Shown: positions 29,410-37,728 of the stretch, one piece after another
Position numbering within the stretch: position 1 is the first letter of the stretch
Layout of the letters: every line of letters begins with the position of its first letter
Assembly (NCBI GenBank): GCA_026413685.1
Contig: JAOAKK010000003.1
Location: forward strand, 1-40,394
From: Microcaldota archaeon
Lineage (GTDB): Archaea; Micrarchaeota; Micrarchaeia; CAILAH01
Direction of reading: 5' to 3'
Length of the DNA stretch: 40,394 nucleotides
The notes under the pieces: generated by a model
Seen by the model: the letters and a program-made list of their open reading frames with translations, nothing else
Databases searched by the model: none
What the model was told of the DNA's origin: nothing
Position numbers and translations under genes: made by a program

Positions 29410-29790
29410 ATGCCTTTGAAGAACTCATACTCTAAGGGTGCGCGGTTTGAGCGTGAGCTTGCAGACCTTCTCACGCAGCGCGGGTATATGGTTGTGCGTG
29501 CCGCTGGCTCAGGCGTTTATACAACCGCACCCGACCTGCTTGCGTTCAGGAAGATGGAGGCATACGTGTTTGAGTGCAAGGCGTGGAACAGCGGCCGCCT
29601 GTCACTTAGAAAAGAGCAGTATGAGCTTCTGAAGAAATGGGAAGAGTGCACGAGCGTTTCAGCGTATGTTGCGTGGCGTGTCCCGCGTGCAGGCTGGCTG
29701 TTCATCAGGGTAAGTGAATTGTCCGAGAATGCATCCATATCACTTGAGAAGGCGCGCCTGATAAACAGGACGGTTGATGATTTGGTGTAG
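29410..29790 (+). CDS. hjc: Holliday junction resolvase Hjc
   Basis: SKGARFERELADLLTQRGYMVVRAAGSG...APDLLAFRKMEAYVFECKAWN. Confidence 0.9.
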   Translation: MPLKNSYSKGARFERELADLLTQRGYMVVRAAGSGVYTTAPDLLAFRKMEAYVFECKAWNSGRLSLRKEQYELLKKWEECTSVSAYVAWRVPRAGWLFIRVSELSENASISLEKARLINRTVDDLV

Positions 29791-30828
29791 GTGTTTTCAG
29801 TGAAGCGCAGCAAAACAAATGTGCAACACAGCATAGCATTCGGGCTAAAGGTTTGCAGGAAGGACGGTGAGCCTACCAGGAGAAAGCTGGCCGAGCTTGG
29901 CATCCTTGATAACAGCCGCGCCATTAAGAGCGATTCCACGCACGTATACTTGCCCATCATAACAAAAGACCACCCGTATTTGGAAGGCAGGGAAATCGTT
30001 GAGGCAGAGTTTAAGCCGCGGGAGCAAAAGCCAGGGACGCTTGCTGAGTCACTTGGCCTTAAGGATATCCGCTCGTTTGATATCATTGGTGACATTGCAA
30101 TCATAGAAATACCCGATGAGTTGCGCAGCATGGAGAGTGAGATAGGCAACATGCTCCTCAAGCTCCACAAGGGTGTCAAGGCAGTTTTTGCTAAGGATAG
30201 CAGTGTGATGGGTGATTACAGGGTGCGCGGGGTTAGGCACATTGCAGGAGAGCACAGGACTGAGACTATCCACAAGGAGCACGGCTGCAAGTTTAAGGTT
30301 GATGTGTCAAAGGTATACTTTTCACCCAGGCTTTCGCACGAGCGTGAGCGTATCCTTGCGCAGGTAAAGGATGGTGAGCATATTCTTGCGCTGTTCTCTG
30401 GTGTTGCACCATTCCCAATCATAATTGCAAAGGAGCGCAATGTGATAGCATATTCAATCGAGCTGAACCCCGAAGGGCACAAGTATGCGCTTGAGAATGC
30501 CAGGCTAAACAAGGTCGATGGGAAGGTTTTTCCCATACATGGTGACGTGAGGGAAGTTCTTAAGGACAAGAGGTTTATTAGCTGGGCCGACAGGATAATA
30601 ATGCCACTGCCAAAAGATGCACTTGGGTTTCTCCCTTATGTTTCGCACGCTGCTAAAAGCGGATGCATAATCCACGTATATGGGTTTGCACAAAAAGGCA
30701 AGGAGCAGGAGCTGTGCAACCAGGCACTGGCACTGCTCGGCAGGCCGGCTGAGGTTATTTATGCGCGGCGTGTCAGGACATATTCACCAGATACAGACCA
30801 GTTCGTAATTGACATCCGCGTCTTATGA
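29791..30828 (+). CDS. trm5: tRNA (guanine37-N1) methyltransferase Trm5
   Basis: FDIIGDIAIIEIP, HKEHGCKFKVDVSKVYFSPRLSHER, LFSGVAPFPI, IELNPEGHKYALENARLN, MPLPKDALGFL. GTG start. Confidence 0.9.
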   Translation: MFSVKRSKTNVQHSIAFGLKVCRKDGEPTRRKLAELGILDNSRAIKSDSTHVYLPIITKDHPYLEGREIVEAEFKPREQKPGTLAESLGLKDIRSFDIIGDIAIIEIPDELRSMESEIGNMLLKLHKGVKAVFAKDSSVMGDYRVRGVRHIAGEHRTETIHKEHGCKFKVDVSKVYFSPRLSHERERILAQVKDGEHILALFSGVAPFPIIIAKERNVIAYSIELNPEGHKYALENARLNKVDGKVFPIHGDVREVLKDKRFISWADRIIMPLPKDALGFLPYVSHAAKSGCIIHVYGFAQKGKEQELCNQALALLGRPAEVIYARRVRTYSPDTDQFVIDIRVL

Positions 30829-30842
30829 TAAATTACTGCAGC

Positions 30843-31316
30843 CTAGCCGCTGCCTGCGCCCCTGATTGCATCCCGTAGGCGCGCAACAACAACATCCATA
30901 TCGCTTATCGCATCGCTCTCAACAACCTTGTAAAATATAAGCTTGTTCTCAACCTTCTCATTTGATGCGTACATCTTCTCGATTTCAAGCGTGTGGAGTG
31001 AGTAAATCCCTTTCAGCTCATCAATCGCATCAACAACAGCCTTCCTTATGGAAGGGTTTCCAGACCCGACATAAACCTTTTCAAGCTTCTTGACGCATTC
31101 ATCCAGCTTGCTCCCTATCCTCTCAACTGATTCGCGTTTTCTCTGGCTGTCAATTATAAACCCAGCTACTTCACCAAGCCCCTTCCCTACAACACCCAAC
31201 AAGCCGCTGCCCAATGCGCCGCCACCAGAGAGCTTTTCCTGCTCGCTTATAAGCTGTAATGCCTCCCTGCTGCTCTTTTCATGAATATTTTGGTGTGTGG
31301 CAGCTTTGGTGCTCAT
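30843..31316 (-). CDS. Hypothetical protein (157 aa)
   Basis: Complete ORF with a TATA-like element 27 nt upstream of the ATG; Gly-rich segment then predicted helices; no family recognised. Confidence 0.65.
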   Translation of the reverse strand: MSTKAATHQNIHEKSSREALQLISEQEKLSGGGALGSGLLGVVGKGLGEVAGFIIDSQRKRESVERIGSKLDECVKKLEKVYVGSGNPSIRKAVVDAIDELKGIYSLHTLEIEKMYASNEKVENKLIFYKVVESDAISDMDVVVARLRDAIRGAGSG

Positions 31317-31338
31317 GCTACAAAAATAGCATCCACAT

Positions 31339-31347
31339 TATTTAAAC
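31339..31347. promoter_or_regulatory. Putative shared bidirectional TATA box (157-aa protein / NFACT)
   Basis: TATTTAAAC containing TTTAAA at 31341-31346; about 25 nt from ATG 31368 and 27 nt from minus-strand ATG 31316. Confidence 0.55.
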
Positions 31348-31367
31348 ATAACATATATAACCTATTC

Positions 31368-32486
31368 ATGCAGCTCGCTGACCTTGAGTATTTTTATGTT
31401 GCGAAAGAGATGAATGGGAGGTTTATGGGCTCGCGCATAGGCAAAATATACCAGGTTACAGGAAGGCTGTTCAAAATCCAGGTCTCAAATGATGATGGGA
31501 AGTTTACGCTCATAATACAGCTGCCAGATTACCTCACCTCAACAAAGCGGGACATACCTTCACCTGAGCGGCCCTCAAATTTCATAATGGCCTTGCGCAA
31601 GCGGCTTGCTAATGGGATAATAGAAAGCATTGAGCAGCCAGGGTTTGAGCGCATAATCATATTCAATATTTCATCGCACGGCAAGCATTATAGGCTTGTT
31701 GTTGAGCTGTTCTCGCACGGCAACATCATACTCTGTGATTCAGCCCGCAATAACGCGATAGATGTAATCTACAGGAAGGAAAGCTGGCGGGACAGGGAGC
31801 TTAAGAGAGGTGTCCCATACGTGCTCCCGCCATCTAAGTTATCACCATTCCTGATTGAGCCGAGGCACATCTCACTCAACGGAAAAAAGACGCTTATGGC
31901 AGGGATACTCTCACAGGTTTCGGTGGCGCCAAAATACCTTGAGGAAGCGTTTGTGCGTGCAGGCATTGACCCGCACATTGGGCGTGAGCTCCACCCAGAG
32001 GACCGTGAGCGCCTGCTTTATATGATTAAGGGCGTGTGTGCCGAGGGAAACTATTATACGTATTCAAAGGATGGGAAGATTGTTGATTATTCGGTTGCGC
32101 ACCTCACGAAATACGAAAGTGGCGGCTATGAGAAAGCCAGGTACAAGTCAGTGCTTGAAATGATAGATGCGGCATACGAGCCGGTGCTTTCAGAGGAAGA
32201 GGAGGTTGGGGCTGCGAAGGGCGAGGATGAAAAAGGCAGGCACCGCGAGGCTGCAATGGCAAAAATGAAAGAGCGCCTCGCTGCACTTGAGGCTGAGGAG
32301 TTGCGTGCGCGCGCATCCGCAATGCACATACATAAGGATTACCATAAGGTAGAGCATATGATAGGGCTTGTGCGCCAGATGAGAAAGCAGGGAAAAAGCG
32401 AGCGTGAGATAAGCAAGGCACTTTCGCAGATTGATAAGGATGCGCAGTATAAGAACGGGATGATAATACTCAGGATAAGGTGTTAG
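31368..32486 (+). CDS. NFACT-N/FbpA-like (Rqc2/RqcH family) protein lacking a recognisable NFACT-R domain
   Basis: DLEYFYVAKEMNGRFMGSRIGKIYQVTGRLFKIQ, LRKRLANGIIESIEQPGFERIIIFNI, ELFSHGNIILCD, IGRELHPEDRERLLYM; ends after a coiled-coil at DKDAQYKNGMIILRIRC. Confidence 0.85.
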   Translation: MQLADLEYFYVAKEMNGRFMGSRIGKIYQVTGRLFKIQVSNDDGKFTLIIQLPDYLTSTKRDIPSPERPSNFIMALRKRLANGIIESIEQPGFERIIIFNISSHGKHYRLVVELFSHGNIILCDSARNNAIDVIYRKESWRDRELKRGVPYVLPPSKLSPFLIEPRHISLNGKKTLMAGILSQVSVAPKYLEEAFVRAGIDPHIGRELHPEDRERLLYMIKGVCAEGNYYTYSKDGKIVDYSVAHLTKYESGGYEKARYKSVLEMIDAAYEPVLSEEEEVGAAKGEDEKGRHREAAMAKMKERLAALEAEELRARASAMHIHKDYHKVEHMIGLVRQMRKQGKSEREISKALSQIDKDAQYKNGMIILRIRC

Positions 32487-32498
32487 GGGGCTGTTGAA

Positions 32499-34559
32499 AT
32501 GCCAAAATATTACATCACAACCGCAATTCCATATGTGAATGCATCACCACATCTTGGGCACGCACTCGAGTTCATACAGACAGATGTGCTGGCGCGATAC
32601 CATAAGCTCCTTGGCGATGATGTGTATGTTGTTACGGGTGCGGATGAGAACAGCCTTAAGAACGTCCAGGCAGCCGAGGCAAAAGGCACAACACCGGAGG
32701 CATTATGCGCTGAGAATGCCGCATTGTTCAGGAAGCTTGCTGACACGCTTGGCCTTTCATACAGCTCTTTTGTGAGGACTTCCGTGAGCCAGGAGCATAA
32801 GAAAGGCGTGCAGATGCTCTGGGAGCTGTGTGCCAAGTCAGGTGATATTTACAGGAAAAATTACCGCGGGCTTTACTGTGTAGGGTGTGAGGCGTTTTAT
32901 GAGGAGCACCAGCTTGAGAACGGCATGTGCCCTGAGCACAAGAAGCCGCTGGAAATTGTTGAGGAGGAAAATTACTTCTTCAGGCTGTCAAAGTACCAGA
33001 AGCAGCTTGAGGAGATGATTGCAAGCGGCAGGCTGAAAGTCGTGCCAGAATCGCGCATGAACGAGATGCTGCATTTCATACGTGAAGGCCTGCAGGATTT
33101 TAGCATTTCGCGCTCTATGAAGCGCGCTAAGGGATGGGGGATCCCCGTGCCTCATGACCCAAACCAGATAATGTATGTGTGGTTTGATGCGCTTGGGACG
33201 TATCTTACCGGGGCGGGATACGGGTCTGACAGTGCAAAATTCTCGAAATACTGGCCTGCTGATGTGCACGTTATAGGGAAGGGAATCCTCAGGTTCCATG
33301 CAATCTACTGGCCGGTAATGCTGCTTTCAGCAGGGCTCCAAATGCCAAAATCAATCCTTGTCCACGGATACATAACCGTGGAGGGTGAAAAGATGAGCAA
33401 ATCACTCGGCAACATTGTCGACCCGTTCAGTGTTGTTGAGAAGTTTGGGATTGATGCGTTCAGGTATTGCCTTTTGAGCGAGGTCTCAACATTTGAGGAT
33501 GGTGACTTTTCAGAGAAAGTGCTCATTGAGAAAAACAATAATGAGCTTGTTGCAAATGTTGGCAACCTTGTTAACAGGACGATTGTGTTTGCGAAGAATA
33601 ATTTTGATGGCAAAGTGCCATACGGCCCGCTTGCAAAAGGCGATGAGCAGTTTATTGCGTTGCAGAAAGAGAAAATTGCAAAGGCTTCCGCTTTGCTTGG
33701 CCAGATGAGGCTTAAAGAGGCGATATCAGCAATAATGGAATTCTCAAGCAATGCAAACCGCTACTTCCAGGAAAATGAGCCGTGGAAAGCTGTAAAATCT
33801 GACAAGCTGAGGGCAGCAGCTGTGCTTTACGTGCTTGCAAACCAGGTAAAGGACCTTGCAATACTTCTCTGGCCTTACATCCCGCACGCAAGCGATGAGA
33901 TTTTCAGGCAGCTTAATGTTGAGAGGCCGTCCTGGAAAGATTTGGGGGCGCTTACGCTCAAGCCAGGGCATATGCTTGGCGAGCCAAAGCCAATCTTCAG
34001 GAAGATTGATGCAAGCGTGGGCGGCACACCAGGGGCAGCACAAGCGAGCAGAGGTGCCAAGCCGGCCAAAACCCAGCCGCCCGGCGAAAAGCTAACGATT
34101 GCGGGCATCGATTTGGAGATAGGCGAAATACTCTCCGTGGAGAAGCACCCGAACGCTGAGAAGCTTTTCATCGAAAAGGTAAGGCTGGGTGATGGTGAGC
34201 GCCAGATTGTATCAGGCCTTGCGCAGTTTTACACACCCGAAGAGCTTGTGGGCAAGAAAGTCATAATTGTGAAGAACCTTAAGCCAGCAAGGATTCGTGG
34301 TGTAGAGTCTGCCGGGATGCTGCTTGCAGCAGCCTCCGGTGATGAGGTTGAAGTGCTGTGTGCCCCCGATTCAAGGCCTGGCGACAAGGTAGTTGCGGAA
34401 GGCATCCTGCCAGCACCGCGCAAGGAAATAACCATCGAAGAGTTTGGGAAGGTTGTGCTTGAAGTGAAAGGGTATGAGCTTTATGCAGAAGGGAGGAAAC
34501 TGCTTGCTGCGGGCAGGCCTATAAGGGCATTAAGGGTCCCAAATGGGAAAGTTGGGTAG
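32499..34559 (+). CDS. metG: Methionyl-tRNA synthetase with C-terminal EMAP-II/Trbp111-like tRNA-binding domain
   Basis: YITTAIPYVNASPHLGHALEFIQTDVLARY, GEKMSKSLGN, CVGCEAFYEE, C-terminal EILSVEKHPNAEKLFIEKVRLGDGERQIVSGL. Confidence 0.95.
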   Translation: MPKYYITTAIPYVNASPHLGHALEFIQTDVLARYHKLLGDDVYVVTGADENSLKNVQAAEAKGTTPEALCAENAALFRKLADTLGLSYSSFVRTSVSQEHKKGVQMLWELCAKSGDIYRKNYRGLYCVGCEAFYEEHQLENGMCPEHKKPLEIVEEENYFFRLSKYQKQLEEMIASGRLKVVPESRMNEMLHFIREGLQDFSISRSMKRAKGWGIPVPHDPNQIMYVWFDALGTYLTGAGYGSDSAKFSKYWPADVHVIGKGILRFHAIYWPVMLLSAGLQMPKSILVHGYITVEGEKMSKSLGNIVDPFSVVEKFGIDAFRYCLLSEVSTFEDGDFSEKVLIEKNNNELVANVGNLVNRTIVFAKNNFDGKVPYGPLAKGDEQFIALQKEKIAKASALLGQMRLKEAISAIMEFSSNANRYFQENEPWKAVKSDKLRAAAVLYVLANQVKDLAILLWPYIPHASDEIFRQLNVERPSWKDLGALTLKPGHMLGEPKPIFRKIDASVGGTPGAAQASRGAKPAKTQPPGEKLTIAGIDLEIGEILSVEKHPNAEKLFIEKVRLGDGERQIVSGLAQFYTPEELVGKKVIIVKNLKPARIRGVESAGMLLAAASGDEVEVLCAPDSRPGDKVVAEGILPAPRKEITIEEFGKVVLEVKGYELYAEGRKLLAAGRPIRALRVPNGKVG

Positions 34560-34666
34560 ATGTTTCTTGTGAAGCTCGACAAGTATTTATAAAACCTCGA
34601 CATTTTTTTTGCCCATTGCACACATTTAAATAGTTTTATGCATATGTCTAATCGCTTGGTGGTTTT

Positions 34667-34927
34667 ATGCCGAAATATGTTCTAGCGAAACAGCTCGCAG
34701 GAAAGAAAATAGTCACGAGCAACGGTGAAGAGCTCGGCAGGCTTGTTGACATTAAGGTTGCCGAGACAGGAGGGAGGCTACAGACACTCGTCCTGGAGGC
34801 AAGCTTTGATAGTGTACTGGCATCAAAGATGCAGAAAGATGACCAGGGGCACACAGTATTGCCTTATGATGCGGTTATGGCAGTGTCTGACTACATAATC
34901 GTAGACAGGAAATCTCTTGCACTTTAA
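34667..34927 (+). CDS. PRC-barrel domain protein
   Basis: VLAKQLAGKKIVTSNGEELGRLVDIKVAETGGRLQTLVLE; GGTGG SD-like element upstream of the ATG. Confidence 0.85.
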   Translation: MPKYVLAKQLAGKKIVTSNGEELGRLVDIKVAETGGRLQTLVLEASFDSVLASKMQKDDQGHTVLPYDAVMAVSDYIIVDRKSLAL

Positions 34928-34939
34928 GATTCTGGTTTT

Positions 34940-35578
34940 ATGATTGCAGGAATTGACGAGGCGGGGCGCGGCTCCGTTCTCGGGCCTCTTTCAATTGCGC
35001 TCGTGTGTGGCGAGGAAGAGGATTTTCTATCCCTTGAGCTTGCAGACTCAAAGCTGCTCACACGCAGCGAGCGCGAGGCACTGTTTCCTGAGATACGCAA
35101 GAAGTTTTACACATCTTTTGTGCTTGTTACTGCAAAGGAGCTCAATGAAATGATGAAAAGGTTCTCGCTCAATGAGATTGAGGCGATAAAGGAGGCATAC
35201 CTGCTCGATGAGCTCCCTCTTGAGCCCCACGAGGTCATCGTGGACTCGCCCGATGTGCTGGAGCAGAATTTTGCACATCGCATAGCAAGGCATATGGCAA
35301 GAAAGCTTACCATCAGGGCCGAGCACAAGGCAGATTTAAATTACCCTGTTGTGAGTGCAGCATCAATAGTTGCAAAAGTGATCAGGGACTGGGAGATTGA
35401 CCGCATACGTGATGAGGTCGGGTATGACTTCCAGTCAGGATATCCTTCTGATGAGAAAACAGTTGCAGCCGTCCGTGAAATGCTCCGCACTGGCAAGGGC
35501 AAGGAGTATGTCAGGATGCGATGGAGCACTGTTGAGTCAATCATTGCAAGCCAGCAGAAGCTCCACGACTATTTTTAA
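34940..35578 (+). CDS. rnhB: Ribonuclease HII
   Basis: MIAGIDEAGRGSVLGPLSIALV, VSAASIVAKVIRDWEIDRI, DFQSGYPSDEKT. Confidence 0.95.
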   Translation: MIAGIDEAGRGSVLGPLSIALVCGEEEDFLSLELADSKLLTRSEREALFPEIRKKFYTSFVLVTAKELNEMMKRFSLNEIEAIKEAYLLDELPLEPHEVIVDSPDVLEQNFAHRIARHMARKLTIRAEHKADLNYPVVSAASIVAKVIRDWEIDRIRDEVGYDFQSGYPSDEKTVAAVREMLRTGKGKEYVRMRWSTVESIIASQQKLHDYF

Positions 35579-35609
35579 GCCAACTCGCATTACAAATAAT
35601 CCTGGCAAA

Positions 35610-36950
35610 TTATGATATCTGCTCGCCAATCTCTTTTCCGAATCTTTCTAAGAACACGTTAAGCTTGTCCGCCTCGATTGTCGCACCCGCAGCAATATCG
35701 TGGCCGCCACCAACCCCTATCCCGTTGCACGATTTCTCAAGTGATTTCCCAAGGTTCAGGCCTTTTGCAATGAGTGCTCGCGTCCCCCTGCTGCTGAGCT
35801 TAATCTTTCCTTCTGCATCAAGTGCAATCGCAAGCACGGGCTTTTCAGGAGGTATTATGCTGTAGAGCATCCCCGCAACAATACCAATAATCCCATCATC
35901 AATCATCCCGCGCCCATCAACAAAGTAGAACGGCCCCATATCAACAACAGATTTCTGTGCGTATTCAATGCCGTCACGCAGCTGTTTCCTGTGCAGCTCG
36001 AGCAGTGCCTGCGCCCTTTGGTATGCGCCTTCCATCTTCAGCATGACCGCAACTCCAATATCAGGCTCGTTATGCCTGCCGCACGCATTTAGCAGTGTTG
36101 AGAATTCGCTCGCATCGCGCATCTCCGTCCTAGGCGGATATGTAAGGAGCTCGTAAACCTCACCAATAATCGAGCCGGCATCCCTCTTATGTCCTTTCTC
36201 ATAAAGGTAGGAGACGAGCGCAGAGCGCAGGCGCATCTTTTCATCCTCGCTCAAGCCCATGTATGACCTCCACTTGCCTTCAGCATCCTTTACGGCAATG
36301 CCTATCTTCTCATAAAAATCAAGCACGTTGCTCTCATTCCCCGTCAGCCCTGGCAGGAACGGCTCTGTTGAGTATAAGAGGAATGGCACAAGCGGCCTGC
36401 TCACCCTACCAAACATGCAAATATCCTTGTAGGCGTTAACATAACCTCCAGCTATCCCTTCCTCAAGCATTTTCTTGTTCCAGCCGTATAAAGGCGCCTG
36501 CACGTCACCCACCGCACCAACAATGCCAATGGGCGCAAGCTCCGGCAACCCAAACGTGAAATATGCAGTTGACGCGCCGCTCAGCTCACGCGAGCCGTCA
36601 ATCCCAAACAGCCTGGGATTAACCTGCAGGATTGGGCCTTCCTCGCATAAGTGATGGTCAATTATTACAATGCGTCGCTTGCCCATTTTTGATAGCTCTT
36701 CCTGCACGCTTCCGCCAAAGTCCGCGAGTATCACATCACGCTCTTTCCTTTTTGCAATCTCCTCAAGCTCTTTTTGTGCAAGCTTCCTGAAGCACAGGCG
36801 CGAGTATCCTTTTCCCATTTTTTCAAGCGCCGCTGCAACAAGCGCACCGCTGCTTATCCCATCCGCATCATAATGGTGGACTATGAGCACATCATCCATC
36901 CTGCTTATTTCCTCACGAGCCTCTTTGCACCTGGCAAGAAAGCTGCCCAT
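35610..36950 (-). CDS. DHH/DHHA1 phosphoesterase, archaeal RecJ-like
   Basis: VLIVHHYDADGISSGALVAAAL, VIIDHHLCEEGP, C-terminal GVGGGHDIAAGATIEADKLNVFLERFG. ATG 36950 preferred over TTG 36971. Confidence 0.9.
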   Translation of the reverse strand: MGSFLARCKEAREEISRMDDVLIVHHYDADGISSGALVAAALEKMGKGYSRLCFRKLAQKELEEIAKRKERDVILADFGGSVQEELSKMGKRRIVIIDHHLCEEGPILQVNPRLFGIDGSRELSGASTAYFTFGLPELAPIGIVGAVGDVQAPLYGWNKKMLEEGIAGGYVNAYKDICMFGRVSRPLVPFLLYSTEPFLPGLTGNESNVLDFYEKIGIAVKDAEGKWRSYMGLSEDEKMRLRSALVSYLYEKGHKRDAGSIIGEVYELLTYPPRTEMRDASEFSTLLNACGRHNEPDIGVAVMLKMEGAYQRAQALLELHRKQLRDGIEYAQKSVVDMGPFYFVDGRGMIDDGIIGIVAGMLYSIIPPEKPVLAIALDAEGKIKLSSRGTRALIAKGLNLGKSLEKSCNGIGVGGGHDIAAGATIEADKLNVFLERFGKEIGEQIS

Positions 36951-36972
36951 AACACAAAGTTCGGTTTCCAAG

Positions 36973-36982
36973 GTTTAATAAT
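36973..36982. promoter_or_regulatory. Putative shared bidirectional TATA region (DHH protein / DUF2085)
   Basis: GTTTAATAAT; about 26 nt from ATG 37004 and 28 nt from minus-strand ATG 36950. Confidence 0.45.
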
Positions 36983-37003
36983 TATTCGCTTTATATACGA
37001 CCA

Positions 37004-37657
37004 ATGGAAAAGTTCTGGATTGGCTTCACAGCGTATATGGTGCTTTCACTATTCCTGGTTGCGTTCGCTTTTGGGGGGCCAATAGCAGCACATCTGGGTT
37101 ATGCAGATGTGGCAAAAGGCCTTTACACTGCAGGTGCACCCTTGTGCCACCAGTGGGTTTACAGGTCATATTGCATTTTTAGCACGGGGAGTGCATGGCT
37201 TCTTGAGGAGTGCATCCCACACTCACATAACGGCACGGTAACAGTACGCACGATGTTTACACCAGCATCACACGCGTGGGATGGCATATTCTCATATTCA
37301 ACATCACAGCTTGGCAGGAACAGGGGTGAGATGGTTGAGCGTGACGGCATGGTAGGGTACAAGCTGGTTGTATGCTCACGCGACACGGCAATCTATCTTG
37401 GGATGGTTTTTGCAGGCATAGCGTTCCTTTACATCCGCAGGCATATTCGTGAAACGCCTTCGCTATGGCTGCTCCTCATAGGGCTTATGCCGATGGGAAT
37501 AGACGGGACAGGGCAGCTGCTTGGGCTGTGGGAAAGCACAAACACTATACGCAGCTTGACGGGATTTGTTGCTGGCGCGTTTGTGGGATTCTATCTCATC
37601 TCCCTGCTTTCAGACATAATAGCAAAATATGATTCACGGCGTGAAATTAGAAAATAA
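37004..37657 (+). CDS. DUF2085-like membrane protein
   Basis: APLCHQWVYRSYCIF, VCSRDTAIYLGMVFAGIAF, GIDGTGQLLGLWESTNTIRSLTGFVAG; several TM helices. Confidence 0.8.
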   Translation: MEKFWIGFTAYMVLSLFLVAFAFGGPIAAHLGYADVAKGLYTAGAPLCHQWVYRSYCIFSTGSAWLLEECIPHSHNGTVTVRTMFTPASHAWDGIFSYSTSQLGRNRGEMVERDGMVGYKLVVCSRDTAIYLGMVFAGIAFLYIRRHIRETPSLWLLLIGLMPMGIDGTGQLLGLWESTNTIRSLTGFVAGAFVGFYLISLLSDIIAKYDSRREIRK

Positions 37658-37728
37658 CCCTCTCGTCATTTGTCGTAAAAAAACGTGCTTTGGAAGTATT
37701 TTTAAGCATTGCGTGGTCTTAACTTCGT

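Noticed and set aside
31281-31367. N-terminal extension of the NFACT ORF to 31281
   Set aside because: It would overlap the divergent gene and its promoter; MQLADLEYFYV at 31368 with a TATA box 25 nt upstream is the natural start.
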